Positions 17,895-27,599 of a stretch of DNA of 64,000 nucleotides are shown piece after piece (positions within the stretch are counted from its first letter, which is position 1; each line of letters starts with the position of its first letter). The notes beneath the pieces were generated by a model. That model was not told where the DNA came from and did not search any database. It saw only the letters and a list, made by a program, of their open reading frames with translations. Both the position numbers and the translations under genes were made by a program. Source of the stretch: Pseudomonas syringae (lineage in GTDB: Bacteria; Pseudomonadota; Gammaproteobacteria; Pseudomonadales; Pseudomonadaceae); the NCBI RefSeq assembly GCF_000737245.1, contig NZ_JPQU01000037.1, forward strand, positions 1 through 64,000. The letters run 5' to 3'.

Positions 17895-19058
17895 TCAGTC
17901 ACATCGTTTTTCGCCGCCTTGGGCAGAGCGCCCCAACTGCCAAAGCCTGGCAATATCCCTTGCCCGCTCCTGCAACAATCGCGGAGCCTGTTGGCAGGCA
18001 TCGGCAAGACTCATCGGGCCTGAAACGACAGCAAATGCCGCATCGATACCATGCTCGTACAAACCCTCATACCCCTCGCCCAGCGTTCCGGCGATGATCA
18101 CCACCGGCACACCCTGCTGACGGGCAACACGGGCCACACCCATAGGGGTTTTGCCGCGCAGGGTCTGAATATCACAACGGCCCTCCCCGGTAATGACCAG
18201 ATCCGCACCTTTGACCTTGTCCGCCAGGCCGACCAACTCGGCAACCACTTCAACGCCGGGGCGAAAACCAGCATCCAGGAACGCTTTCGCGGCAAATCCC
18301 ATTCCACCCGCAGCACCTGAACCCGGCTCCTCCCGAACATCGCGATCGAGTACCGCTGCACAGCAATCGGCAAAGTGCTCCAGGGCCCTGTCGAGCGATT
18401 CGATCTGCGCGGGGGTGGCGCCCTTCTGCCGGCCGAAGATAAAGGAAGCGCCGTGTGGACCGCATAACGGATTGTCGACATCAGCCGCCACCTCGACACT
18501 CACCGACTTCAAGCGCGGGTCCAGGCCTTGCAAGTCAATGCGTGCCAGATCCGCCAACGCCAGACCGCCCGCTGGCAGATGGTTCGAAGCTGTATCGTAA
18601 AATCTGGCCCCCAGCGCAGTCAGCATCCCGGCACCACCGTCATTGGTGGCGCTGCCGCCGATGGTCAGGATGATCTTTTCGGCGCCAGCATCCAGCGCAG
18701 CAACAATCAGTTGACCGGTGCCATAAGAAGAGCTGCGGCAGGCATCCCGCTGTTCCAGAGCGATCAACTGCAAACCACTGGCTTCGGCCATTTCGATGAT
18801 TGCCGTGCGCGATTCCGGCAACCATCCCCAACGGGCCGTCACCTCTACACCCAGCGGACCGCTGACAGGCGCTTCGCGCCGGTCGCCGCTGATCACCGCC
18901 AGAATTGCATCCACGGTGCCTTCGCCACCGTCAGCCATGGGGCACTGCACGAGCTCCGCATCGGGCAGTATCACTTTCAAGCCCTCGGCTATCGCGCGAG
19001 CGACGCCTTCGGCGCTGAGGCTGTCCTTGAACGAATCAGGGGCGATGACAATTTTCAT
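17895..19058 (-). CDS. Glycerate kinase
   Basis: Glycerate kinase of the GarK/GlxK family, 387 residues, phosphorylating D-glycerate to 2-phosphoglycerate and so linking glyoxylate and sugar-acid breakdown to lower glycolysis. Visible family segments are the N-terminal IVIAPDSFKDSLSAEGVA, GGEGTVDA near residue 45, the glycine-rich TIGGSATNDGGAGMLTALG, and DLVITGEGRCDIQTLRGKTP. The ATG follows ccggagagcgttc. It starts 26 bases after the MFS gene on the same strand, so the two are likely cotranscribed, although the exporter-like MFS subfamily does not obviously transport glycerate. Confidence 0.93.
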   Translation of the reverse strand: MKIVIAPDSFKDSLSAEGVARAIAEGLKVILPDAELVQCPMADGGEGTVDAILAVISGDRREAPVSGPLGVEVTARWGWLPESRTAIIEMAEASGLQLIALEQRDACRSSSYGTGQLIVAALDAGAEKIILTIGGSATNDGGAGMLTALGARFYDTASNHLPAGGLALADLARIDLQGLDPRLKSVSVEVAADVDNPLCGPHGASFIFGRQKGATPAQIESLDRALEHFADCCAAVLDRDVREEPGSGAAGGMGFAAKAFLDAGFRPGVEVVAELVGLADKVKGADLVITGEGRCDIQTLRGKTPMGVARVARQQGVPVVIIAGTLGEGYEGLYEHGIDAAFAVVSGPMSLADACQQAPRLLQERARDIARLWQLGRSAQGGEKRCD

Positions 19059-19084
19059 GAACGCTCTCCGGCGGGTAGGTGTGG

Positions 19085-20305
19085 TCAGCTTTCACAAACA
19101 ACATGTCGCTGCCTGATGATCAACAATAGAACAGTCACCACCGACAACGAAGCACACAGCGCGCCGAGCGTTATGACCGACCCGAAGCCAGCATAGTCGG
19201 CGACGACGCCACCCAGAAATGCGCCACCGCCAATCGACAGATTGATCACGCAGACTATCAGCGCTTGAACACCTTCAATGCGGCCATTGGATGCGTCGAA
19301 GCACCAGATCTGGATCGTGATCGGCACCATGCCGAATGCAAACCCCCAGACCAGCACGACGGGCCAAAGCAACCACGCGCTGCTGCCAAAGGCCAGCAAT
19401 GCAGCCAGGGCGGCGAACATCAGGACGGTCATGGTCAACACTGCGGTCGCCGGATCTCTGGCGGCCAGTGCGCCGCCTGCCAGGTTGCCGACCACCGATG
19501 CCAGGCCGAAGGCGAACAGCAAGGTGCCCAAGGTCTGTCCGCTGATCCCGGCGACTTCCTGAACGAACGGGGCGAGAAAGGTATAGGCCGCAAAGTGGCC
19601 GACGCAAATCAGCAGTGCAGCGGCAAAGCGCCGACGCATGCCTTGATCGCTGACCAGCGACAGCATCTGGGCAAGCCCGGCACTCCGTTGACCGGGCAAC
19701 GATGGCAGGCACAGCGTGATCAGCACAGCGACAACTACCGTCAGACCCGCCGCTGCCTGGAAAGCACTCCTCCAGCCGAAGGCCTCGCCCAGCAAGGTGC
19801 CCACCGGGATGCCTGCAACAGTGCCCAGTGAAACGCCCGCCAGAATATAAGCGGTCGCACGCACACCGTCTTTGCCGGGACGTAGCCTGGGGCCGAGGGA
19901 GCCCGCGATGGTCCAGAAACCACCCAGGGCGAAACCCAGCAGTACGCGACCCGCCAGGGTCAGCCAGAACTGTTCGGCAAACGCCACTACCAGATTGGAG
20001 CAGAAGAACATTACCAACAGCCCCAACAGCAAGCGTTTGCGGTCCACCTGGCTGAACAGCGCGATACAGGTCGGAGCAGAGAGGGCCGCCAGAACCCCGG
20101 GAACGGCCATCATCAGACCGGCATGGCTGACGCTGACGCCCAGATCCCGAGCCATGACCGGCAACAAGCCGACGGGAAGGAATTCAGACGTGACGGTGGC
20201 GAATGCGCCGAGGGCTACGCAGAGAATGGCCCACCATGAGGCAGGTTCCTGCGCCTGGCTGTGGGTATTGGAGGCGTTGCGGGTAACGGTACTGCGAGAA
20301 CTCAC
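19085..20305 (-). CDS. MFS transporter of the DHA1 efflux type
   Basis: Twelve-helix major facilitator of 406 residues. It resembles the AraJ/YdhP/NepI branch of DHA1 exporters: the first helix has ALGAFATVTSEFLPVGLLPV, and loop 2-3 contains the MFS motif region VDRKRLLLG. I start at the GTG preceded by ggagcctcttt; the ORF can be extended 31 codons upstream, but that stretch is not membrane-like or conserved in type. Substrates of this branch are sugars, purine ribonucleosides or drugs and cannot be read from the sequence. It lies directly upstream of glycerate kinase on the same strand and is divergent from the sialidase-like operon. Confidence 0.87.
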   Translation of the reverse strand: MSSRSTVTRNASNTHSQAQEPASWWAILCVALGAFATVTSEFLPVGLLPVMARDLGVSVSHAGLMMAVPGVLAALSAPTCIALFSQVDRKRLLLGLLVMFFCSNLVVAFAEQFWLTLAGRVLLGFALGGFWTIAGSLGPRLRPGKDGVRATAYILAGVSLGTVAGIPVGTLLGEAFGWRSAFQAAAGLTVVVAVLITLCLPSLPGQRSAGLAQMLSLVSDQGMRRRFAAALLICVGHFAAYTFLAPFVQEVAGISGQTLGTLLFAFGLASVVGNLAGGALAARDPATAVLTMTVLMFAALAALLAFGSSAWLLWPVVLVWGFAFGMVPITIQIWCFDASNGRIEGVQALIVCVINLSIGGGAFLGGVVADYAGFGSVITLGALCASLSVVTVLLLIIRQRHVVCES

Positions 20306-20457
20306 AAAGAGGCTCCGATATTCAGGTTGGGCAAGACCGGTCAACCTACAGCAAAAACAATTGCTTACAAAACAGCCTGAGGTTAAAAAACGTTTCAACA
20401 GCGGTGGGTGTTAGGTTACGGCGCTTGATCTGGCCACTGGATGCTCAATTTACAATC

Positions 20458-21756
20458 ATGCGCATCAAACGACCCCGTCTGTCCGCCTTCTGCGCTTACC
20501 TTGCACTGTCTTGCCTGTTCGGCGCCGCATGGTTTGCCAACCCCGCTACACCGCACTCCTCTTTCGCGCTCATGAACCCCGTGCTGGCAGTTGCCGGGCA
20601 GGTGGCCAAGCCGATCTATACCAGCCGTTTCGCCTCTTCAGGCCTGGTGGACTTCGTTCACTCGTCTGCCGTGACTGCCTTGCCTGACGGCAGCTTGATG
20701 ACCGTCTGGTTTGCTGGCTCCCGAGAAGGCGCCGCCGACGTGCAGGTGCGGGCTGCGCGCTTTGATGCCAGTACCGGCGAATGGGGCGCGGAGCAAGTAT
20801 TGGCGACCCGGGCCTCTACCCAACAGGGCACTCAGAAATTCATTCGCAAGCTGGGCAACCCGGTGGTAGCACTGGCACCAGACAAACGCCTCTGGCTGTT
20901 TTACGTTTCGGTGTCCATGGGTGGCTGGGCAGGCAGCGCGGTCAATGTCATGGTCTCGGACGATTTCGGGCGCAACTGGTCAACGCCGCGCCAGTTGATC
21001 ACCTCGCCCTTCCTCAATATCAGCACCCTGGTGCGCTCGGCTCCGGTATTTCACGCCGACGGTTCAATCGGGCTGCCGGTTTACCACGAGTTTCTAGGCA
21101 AATTTGCCGAGTACCTGTACCTGAGCGCAGACGGTAACGTGATCGATAAATTTCGTATCAGTCACGGCAACAACTCGCTGCAACCCACCGTGGTGCCGCT
21201 GGATGGGCAGCGAGGCATTGCTTTACTGCGTTATGCCGGCAACACCCATCATCGGGTGCTGGCCACGCGCACTGAGGACGCCGGCCAAACCTGGAGTGAG
21301 CCCTACCCACTGGACCCGTCGAATCCCAATTCCTCGCTGGCCGCCGTCGCGACACCGGAGCAGGGTTTGCTGGTCGCCCTCAACGACCTGCGGGACGGCC
21401 GCTTCAAACTCAGCCTTTATGGCACCGATGCCAAAATGGATAACTGGTATTCGGTACGCGATCTGGATAAGTCACCGGATCCACTGGGCGGTCCGTTCTC
21501 CCCCGAGGCTTTCAAGGAAATCATGGGCAACGAATTCCGTGGCTCCAGCGGCACCCTACGCCAGCCTCTTGAGGCCCAGTTCCTGAGCAACCTCGACACC
21601 CGTGTGTGCTCGGCTCGTGGCTGTGAATTTGAATACGAATATCCGTATTTCATCCGCAGTCCCGACGGCATGTATCACCTGGTGTATTCGTGGAATAACA
21701 CTTTCATCAAGCACGTCAGTTTCAACGATGCCTGGCTGGCGGAGCGTGTCAAATGA
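20458..21756 (+). CDS. Sialidase-fold (BNR/Asp-box) secreted or membrane-anchored protein
   Basis: Protein of 432 residues with an N-terminal hydrophobic helix (about 10-35) that should export or anchor it. It has a six-bladed sialidase-like propeller with two clear Asp-boxes: SDDFGRNW (about 166-173) and TEDAGQTW (272-279). The first blade has DGSLMTVWFAGSREGAADVQ. A complete exo-alpha-sialidase site (arginine triad, Tyr/Glu pair) cannot be confirmed by eye, so the name says fold, not reaction. The ATG used is 18 codons into the open frame and is followed at once by the signal region. Its stop overlaps the start of the next gene by four bases (ATGA), so the two are translationally coupled. 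Confidence 0.82.
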   Translation: MRIKRPRLSAFCAYLALSCLFGAAWFANPATPHSSFALMNPVLAVAGQVAKPIYTSRFASSGLVDFVHSSAVTALPDGSLMTVWFAGSREGAADVQVRAARFDASTGEWGAEQVLATRASTQQGTQKFIRKLGNPVVALAPDKRLWLFYVSVSMGGWAGSAVNVMVSDDFGRNWSTPRQLITSPFLNISTLVRSAPVFHADGSIGLPVYHEFLGKFAEYLYLSADGNVIDKFRISHGNNSLQPTVVPLDGQRGIALLRYAGNTHHRVLATRTEDAGQTWSEPYPLDPSNPNSSLAAVATPEQGLLVALNDLRDGRFKLSLYGTDAKMDNWYSVRDLDKSPDPLGGPFSPEAFKEIMGNEFRGSSGTLRQPLEAQFLSNLDTRVCSARGCEFEYEYPYFIRSPDGMYHLVYSWNNTFIKHVSFNDAWLAERVK

Positions 21757-22361
21757 TCAACCTGTGGCAGGCTCATGTCAGTTTCGCGATGCTGGCTTTC
21801 TTGTTGTTGCCGGCTTTCGGCTTGCCTCGCTGGCCCAGAGTCGCGCTGCTGGGCGTGTTGCTGGCCGCCAGCTTCCTGCCTGTGGGCGGGCTGTCGCTGG
21901 CCGCTCACCTGCGTAGTTACATCGACGACCTTGCACTGACCACGCTGGTGTTCATGGCCTGGGGCTGCCTGAGGCGGCTGAATATCCTGGGGCCTGCCCC
22001 GCAGGATAAAACCTCGGTTTTGGTGACCTTCGCCGTGCTAGCACTGGCACTCTACCCGGCGACCTTGGGCCTGAGCGATCTGGATCCCTATCGCTTCGGC
22101 TACAGTCCAAGGCCGATGCTGATCGGGATTGCCCTGCTGACGATTGGCCTGTTCTACCAGCGCAACGGGCTGGGCGTGGCGATGCTGGCGGGTGCAACGC
22201 TGGCGTTCATGCTGGGAATCAAACAGTCACAGAACTATTGGGATTACCTGATAGATCCGCCGTTGGGCCTGTACTGCTGCGTAGCGCTACTGATCGCCGC
22301 GGCACGGCGGCTCATCACGTGGCTGAGCACGACACGCAACAACGCAACCAGATCCGCTTGA
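21753..22361 (+). CDS. Polytopic membrane protein linking the sialidase-like and LtaS-like genes
   Basis: Protein of 202 residues with about six hydrophobic segments (near 5-25, 28-48, 60-75, 88-105, 120-160 in two passes, and 175-195). No family motif is recognised. The ATGA overlap with the upstream gene and the gap of only 33 bases to the LtaS-like gene place it in the middle of a three-gene operon. It may anchor or assist the periplasmic proteins on either side, or flip a substrate; both ideas are inference from position. Confidence 0.75.
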   Translation: MINLWQAHVSFAMLAFLLLPAFGLPRWPRVALLGVLLAASFLPVGGLSLAAHLRSYIDDLALTTLVFMAWGCLRRLNILGPAPQDKTSVLVTFAVLALALYPATLGLSDLDPYRFGYSPRPMLIGIALLTIGLFYQRNGLGVAMLAGATLAFMLGIKQSQNYWDYLIDPPLGLYCCVALLIAAARRLITWLSTTRNNATRSA

Positions 22362-22394
22362 GATTTGGCGACAATTATTGACAGGGGAAGAGGG

Positions 22395-24431
22395 ATGGGT
22401 TGGCTGCAGTCGAGACGTTTGCATTATTGGCTGGGTGCGACGGCATTAGCCTTTGCGCTGTTTGCCTTACTGCGGGTGGTGTTCTTTTTCGGGTTCTCCG
22501 GTTTTAGCGCGCAATCACTGAGTACCGAAAGCGCGCTGCTGGAAACCCTCGGCATCGGCTTTCGTTTTGACTTGAGGCTAGCGATTCTGCTGATGCTGCC
22601 AGTCGCTCTGCTCGCCTGGCTGCCGCGCTGGAACCTGTTGGGCAGCCGCATGTTGCGCTGGCTGGCCCGGGGATATCTGCTGGCGGCGTTGAGCGTCATG
22701 TTGCTGATCTACATCATCGATTTCGGTCATTACGCCTATCTGGGCGTGCGCATCAACGCCACGGTGCTGCGCTTTATCGAAGACGCGCAAATCTCTCGCG
22801 ATATGGTCTGGCAGACTTACCCAGTGATCTGGATCACGCTGGGCTGGCTGGCAACCGTAGGTCTGGTACTGGTAGCACTGGTGCGCCTGGAACGGGTAAC
22901 GCTGGACCGCCCACGGCGCGCCATTCATCCCCTGTCGGCAACCTGGGGCGCTGCTGTGATGGTAGTGGCGGTTCTGTTGGGCATTCTTGGTCGCGTTGAA
23001 AACATGAACCTGGAAAACCCGGTGCCCCTGCGCTGGAGTGATGCGTTCTTCTCAGGCAACAACCAGATCGCCGCCACCGGCTTGAATCCGGTCATATTCC
23101 TCTATGACACACTCAAGGTCGGCCAGTCGCGTTACGACGAAGATCAGGTCCGCCAGCATTACGCGGTGATGGCCAAGTATCTGGGTGTCGACAAGCCCGA
23201 TCCTCAAACCTTGAACTTTGTCCGCCATCAGGCACCGCAACCCTACAAGACAACCGGCTCGCGGCCACCGAATGTGATGTTCGTGATGCTTGAGTCACTG
23301 GGCACCAGCGCCGTGGGTGCCTATGGCAACCCGATCAACCCCACTCCCTACATTGATCGGCTGGCGCGGCAGAGCTGGTTCTTCGAGCATTTCTATGTGC
23401 CGGTGACTGGCACCGCGAAAACCGTCTGGGCCAGCATCAGCGGCGTCCCCGACGTCACCCGCCAGGAAACCGCAACCCGCAATCCGCTGATCACCCAGCA
23501 ACACACCCTGATCAACGCCTTCACCGGTTACGAGAAGATTTACACCATCGGCGGCAATTCTGGCTGGGCCAACATGAACGCCCTGATTCGCCAGAGCATC
23601 GACGGTGTGCGTCTATACGAAGAGCGCGACTGGAAATCCCCGGTGGTGGACGTCTGGGGTATTTCCGATCTGGACCTGTTCAAGGAAACCGACCAGATCG
23701 TGCAGGCAATGCCTAAAGACAAACCATTCTTTGCCTATGTGCAGACTGCGGGTAACCATCGCCCCTTCACCATTCCCAAAAGCAATGACGGCTTCGAGGT
23801 CAAGCACCCAACGCTGGCCGAAGTACAGGCCGCAGGTTCGCGCAGCGTCGAACAGTACAACGCCGTGCGCCTGCTCGACTTCAACATCGGGCGCCTGATG
23901 GAAATTGCCAAGGCTGGCGGCTGGTACGAGAACACCATCTTCGTGTTGTTTGGCGACCACAACACGCGCATCGCACAAATCCCCTTCCTGCCGCCCGCTT
24001 ATGAACAGCTGGGCCTGGAAAGCAACGCTGTGCCGATGCTGATTCATGCCCCGGCGTTGCTGGGGACCCGTAACGTCAAGGAAGCGGTCGGTCTGGTGGA
24101 CCTGTTGCCAACCGTGGCAGGCATGGCTGGCATCGAATTCCGCAACAGCGGCATGGGCCGCGACATTCAACAGCCTGCCCCTGAAGGCGAACGCGTTGTG
24201 CCGCTGGTTTTGCGTGAAGGCACCTTCCCGCTCATCGCCGGGGTGACCCAGCACTACATGGTGCAAATGGAACACGACGGCAGCTCCCCCACCCTCCACG
24301 ACCTGGCGTCCATGACACCACTGGACAACGTGGCAGAACAGAACCCGCAAGAGTTCAAGCGGCTGGTTGAGCTGACCAGAGGCATGCACGAAACGTCGCG
24401 ATTGATGCTGTATCAGAACGTGCGCAAATAG
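22395..24431 (+). CDS. LtaS-like sulfatase-family transferase (phosphoglycerol/phosphoethanolamine type)
   Basis: Protein of 678 residues with five N-terminal membrane helices (about 10-210) and a periplasmic alkaline-phosphatase-fold domain (about 290-620). The domain starts with NVMFVMLESLG, whose Glu should bind metal. The likely nucleophile is Thr343 in VTGTAKTVW, matching the Lys-Thr of LtaS. The metal motif is FGDHN with Asp521 and His522. Relatives transfer phosphoglycerol or phosphoethanolamine from phospholipids to periplasmic glucans or lipid A. In a Gram-negative cell the acceptor is not teichoic acid. I start at the ATG following aggggaagaggg; a TTG ten codons earlier is possible. 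Third gene of the operon with the sialidase-fold protein. Confidence 0.87.
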   Translation: MGWLQSRRLHYWLGATALAFALFALLRVVFFFGFSGFSAQSLSTESALLETLGIGFRFDLRLAILLMLPVALLAWLPRWNLLGSRMLRWLARGYLLAALSVMLLIYIIDFGHYAYLGVRINATVLRFIEDAQISRDMVWQTYPVIWITLGWLATVGLVLVALVRLERVTLDRPRRAIHPLSATWGAAVMVVAVLLGILGRVENMNLENPVPLRWSDAFFSGNNQIAATGLNPVIFLYDTLKVGQSRYDEDQVRQHYAVMAKYLGVDKPDPQTLNFVRHQAPQPYKTTGSRPPNVMFVMLESLGTSAVGAYGNPINPTPYIDRLARQSWFFEHFYVPVTGTAKTVWASISGVPDVTRQETATRNPLITQQHTLINAFTGYEKIYTIGGNSGWANMNALIRQSIDGVRLYEERDWKSPVVDVWGISDLDLFKETDQIVQAMPKDKPFFAYVQTAGNHRPFTIPKSNDGFEVKHPTLAEVQAAGSRSVEQYNAVRLLDFNIGRLMEIAKAGGWYENTIFVLFGDHNTRIAQIPFLPPAYEQLGLESNAVPMLIHAPALLGTRNVKEAVGLVDLLPTVAGMAGIEFRNSGMGRDIQQPAPEGERVVPLVLREGTFPLIAGVTQHYMVQMEHDGSSPTLHDLASMTPLDNVAEQNPQEFKRLVELTRGMHETSRLMLYQNVRK

Positions 24432-24500
24432 GCGCTAGGGTCGGCTTCAGGCATACCACGCTAGCTGCGGCCCAAACATTCCAAAAGAATGGCACCGAAC

Positions 24501-24692
24501 CCTGTGGGAGCGGTGCTGGCCCGCGATAAGGGCATCTCGGTCTGCCAGACGCAACGCGTCATCGTTCATCGCGAGCAAACTCGGCTCCTACAGACTAAGC
24601 GGAAACCTGTTGGAGCCGGGCTTGCCCGCGAATCAGGCGCTGCGGTCTTTCAGTTACAACGCGTCATCGTTCCACCCGGTCGCGCCTACAGG
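24501..24692. repeat. Cluster of REP sequences
   Basis: Four REPs: plus (gtgggagcggtgctggcccg), minus (cgcgagcaaactcggctcc), plus (ttggagccgggcttgcccg), and a degenerate minus copy (ggtcgcgcctacagg). It separates the convergent LtaS-like and pnuC genes. Confidence 0.8.
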
Positions 24693-24699
24693 CATTCAG

Positions 24700-25275
24700 T
24701 CAGCTCACAGCAGACTGCTGCACCTGAAAGTCCCGCCGCCACTCGCGCCAGCCATACAACGCCAGGAGGATGAAACCGGCGTACAAACCTGCCGTGAGGT
24801 GCAAGTCCTTGAACAGGTACATACCGACGTAAACCACATCCAGCACAATCCATAACCACCAACTGGCGACGTATTTGCGTGCGGCCCAGACGCTGGCTAC
24901 CAGGCTGAACGCCGTCAATGAAGCATCCAGCCAGGGCACTGCAGCGTCAGTAAAGGTCGCCATCAGGCTGCCGAGCAGGACCGCGCCGAGCGCGCCGACG
25001 ATCAAACCGAGTGCCGCCTCGCCCAGCGCCAGTTGTCCGACATGCACTTTGCCGTGATCCAGCCCGCCGGTACTCCAGCGCCACCAGCCATAACCCTGCA
25101 AAAAGGCAAACAGCACCTGCAAGAGCATGTCCGAATAAAGTTTGGCGTCGTAGAAAATCCACGCATACAACAACACCGCCACCACACTCACCGGCCAACA
25201 CCAGCGGATCCGCCGGGCCGTCAGCCAGACACCCAGCACATTGACGATCACAGCAATAATTTCAAGCGTGGACAT
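24700..25275 (-). CDS. pnuC: PnuC-family vitamin transporter
   Basis: PnuC-type facilitator of 191 residues with seven to eight hydrophobic helices and the family's aromatic motif in QGYGWWRWS. Known members carry nicotinamide riboside, thiamine (PnuT) or riboflavin (PnuX) across the inner membrane, trapped by later phosphorylation. The start is the ATG preceded by gaggg rather than the TTG two codons before it. It lies 20 bases downstream of a TonB-dependent receptor gene on the same strand, suggesting a two-step uptake system for one vitamin-like compound. No thiamine or FMN riboswitch is seen upstream, so the substrate stays open. Confidence 0.9.
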   Translation of the reverse strand: MSTLEIIAVIVNVLGVWLTARRIRWCWPVSVVAVLLYAWIFYDAKLYSDMLLQVLFAFLQGYGWWRWSTGGLDHGKVHVGQLALGEAALGLIVGALGAVLLGSLMATFTDAAVPWLDASLTAFSLVASVWAARKYVASWWLWIVLDVVYVGMYLFKDLHLTAGLYAGFILLALYGWREWRRDFQVQQSAVS

Positions 25276-25295
25276 GGTCAACCCTCAAACAACAA

Positions 25296-27497
25296 TCAGA
25301 AATTCACGCTGGCGCTGAGCCTTGCGGTCAGTGGTGCGCCCTGGAACAGGTAACCATCGCCGATATAGTCGCCGGCATCGCGCCAATAGCGTTTGTCGAA
25401 CAGGTTATCGACACTCAGGCGAAACACCGTCTGGTAGCCCTCAATCTTCGTGGTGTAGCGGCTACCAGCGTTGAAGACCGCATAATCGCCGACCTTGACG
25501 CTGCCCTCACGATTGGCGGCTTTGCTGCCGCTGTATTGCACGCCACCGAGCAACGCCAGGCCATCGACCCACGGCAGGCTGTAATCGGCATACAGACTGG
25601 CGCGCAACTTGGGCACATTCAACGATTGGTGCCCCTCATACTCAGGCGTTCCGGTCCCGCTGACCCGCGCACGAATGGCCGCTACGCTGGCGGAAACCTG
25701 CAAACGCGAGGTGGCCCAGCCATTGGCGGACAATTCCAGACCGGTATTTTTCTGCTCGCCGCTTTGCACGTAGTTGAAGGTGCCGTCGCCCTGAGGTTGT
25801 GAATACTGATAAGCCTGGCGGGTCTGGAACAACGCAGCGGCAAGGCTGATGCGCTGCCAGTCATACTTGATGCCCGCTTCTATCTGCCGGGAGACCGTCG
25901 GCGGCAGAATCTCGAACGCGTTGTTGGTAAACCAGGCCGCTTCACCGCCCAGGGACAGTCCCTTGCTGTAGCTGGTGTACAGCGACAGATTCTCCACCGG
26001 CTTGTAGATCAGCGCCGCTTGCGGCAGGAAAACATAACGTTGAGTGTGGCGCGTGGTATTGCCTGCGCTGTCGAAGGTCTTCTCATCCAGACGTACTTCA
26101 CGCCCGCCCAGCACCGTTTGCCAGTGCTCGTTGAAGCTGATCCGGTCACTGGCAAATAACCCATACTGGCGGCTATCCAGGCGGCGGTAGGACGGGCCGG
26201 ATTCACCCGGGAATGGCTCGAAGTCCAGCGGTGCGGCGTCCAGATTGCTGCTGCCGACCCACTCATTGATATCGTCACGCTTGTCGATCACCCGGCGCAG
26301 GGCACTGGTGCCGAAGGTCAGCTCATGCTTGAGCGAACCGGTGTCGAACGCTCCGGCCAGCGCCGCCTGAACTTCGTCATTACGGCGCGTGTCGTCGGGG
26401 CTGCGGAAGTCATAGATGTCGTAATCACCCTCGGCACTGAAGTGATTGGGCACCGCCGTCGAGGCGCAACTGGCCGATCCGTAACAGCCCCAGGCAAAAG
26501 CGCTGTAGTCGTCAATCACCACTTTGCTGCGCGAGGCACTCAGGCTGCCCTTCCAGGTGTCGCTGAAGCGATACTCAAACTTGCCACTGAGATTGAGCGA
26601 ATCGATGCCCACCGGCTTCGACCAGCCCTGATGCCCCAGCTTGGTCTTCGGCGAAGCGTGGTGAGGCAGTTCATTGCCGCCGAGCAATTGATAACCTGGC
26701 GAGGAGCGCTGCTCCTTGTTCTGATATTCCACGTCCAGTTGCAGCAGCGCGTCCGGGCTGATGTTCCAGTCAAACGCCAGGGAAGCGAAATCACGCTGAC
26801 CATCTGCATGCTCGACGTAGGAGTTGATGTCTTCGTGGGCGAGGTTGGCGCGTAGACCGAATTGCCGCTCGCTGCCGAAAAAACTACCCACATCGGTGGC
26901 CACGTAGCCACTGCCACGATCATCGGTAGACAGCGTCACCGAGCGCACATCTTCCGGGCGCTTGGTCACGTAGTTGATCAACCCGCCAGGCTCGGCGACA
27001 CCACTTTGCAAACCTGCCAGGCCCTTGAGAACTTCAACCTGTTGTTTGTTTTCCAGGGCAACGTTCTGTTCACCGGTGATGGTGCGGCCGTTGATTTTGT
27101 AACTGCTGGCGGAGTCGAGGGTAAAACCACGGATCGCGAAGTTCTCGTAGTAACCCACCGGCGCATAGCTCTCGCCCACCGACGCATCATTGCGCAGCAC
27201 TTCACTGAGCAGGCGCGCTTGCTGATCCTTGATCAGTTGCTCGTTGATCACGGTGATCGACGCTGGAGTATCAATCAGCGCCGCAGGTTCGAACCCGCCA
27301 ACGGAGGCCTTGTCCGCCCGATAGCCCACATCCTGTTCGCCAACAACCGTGGTCGCATCGAGCTGAATACTGGCCGAATCAGCCGCCCATGCCGTGCCGC
27401 CTACCCCACAGCTCACAGCGAAACTCATCCGCAGCAGGTTCGGGGCGAAACGGTTGGCAACTGACGACAGCCTGGATGCCCGATAAAACCTGACCAT
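25296..27497 (-). CDS. TonB-dependent outer-membrane receptor (siderophore-type)
   Basis: Receptor of 733 residues with signal peptide cleaved near AWAAD (about residue 40), a TonB box region (LDATTVVGEQD), plug domain (about 70-190; TPASITVINEQLIKDQQ, GLQSGVAEPGGLINYVTKRP) and a 22-strand barrel ending in the terminal Phe of LTARLSASVNF. The plug matches the ferric siderophore receptor family, but linkage to pnuC suggests that a vitamin may be the cargo. Two Cys in GCYGSASC (about 330) sit in a probable surface loop. Start ATG after caggagcttca. No convincing Fur box was seen upstream, which would be unusual for a siderophore receptor and mildly favours the vitamin reading. Confidence 0.9.
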   Translation of the reverse strand: MVRFYRASRLSSVANRFAPNLLRMSFAVSCGVGGTAWAADSASIQLDATTVVGEQDVGYRADKASVGGFEPAALIDTPASITVINEQLIKDQQARLLSEVLRNDASVGESYAPVGYYENFAIRGFTLDSASSYKINGRTITGEQNVALENKQQVEVLKGLAGLQSGVAEPGGLINYVTKRPEDVRSVTLSTDDRGSGYVATDVGSFFGSERQFGLRANLAHEDINSYVEHADGQRDFASLAFDWNISPDALLQLDVEYQNKEQRSSPGYQLLGGNELPHHASPKTKLGHQGWSKPVGIDSLNLSGKFEYRFSDTWKGSLSASRSKVVIDDYSAFAWGCYGSASCASTAVPNHFSAEGDYDIYDFRSPDDTRRNDEVQAALAGAFDTGSLKHELTFGTSALRRVIDKRDDINEWVGSSNLDAAPLDFEPFPGESGPSYRRLDSRQYGLFASDRISFNEHWQTVLGGREVRLDEKTFDSAGNTTRHTQRYVFLPQAALIYKPVENLSLYTSYSKGLSLGGEAAWFTNNAFEILPPTVSRQIEAGIKYDWQRISLAAALFQTRQAYQYSQPQGDGTFNYVQSGEQKNTGLELSANGWATSRLQVSASVAAIRARVSGTGTPEYEGHQSLNVPKLRASLYADYSLPWVDGLALLGGVQYSGSKAANREGSVKVGDYAVFNAGSRYTTKIEGYQTVFRLSVDNLFDKRYWRDAGDYIGDGYLFQGAPLTARLSASVNF

Positions 27498-27599
27498 TGA
27501 AGCTCCTGAATAAAGCGCGGCGATTGGGTGCCTGTTCGAGGGGCGCCATCATAAATGAAGACGTCCGCCGGACCGAACAATATAAGTGCCGTTGCTATT

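Noticed and set aside
24489..24855. Plus-strand frames after the LtaS-like gene
   Set aside because: They are translations of the REP cluster and the antisense of pnuC.
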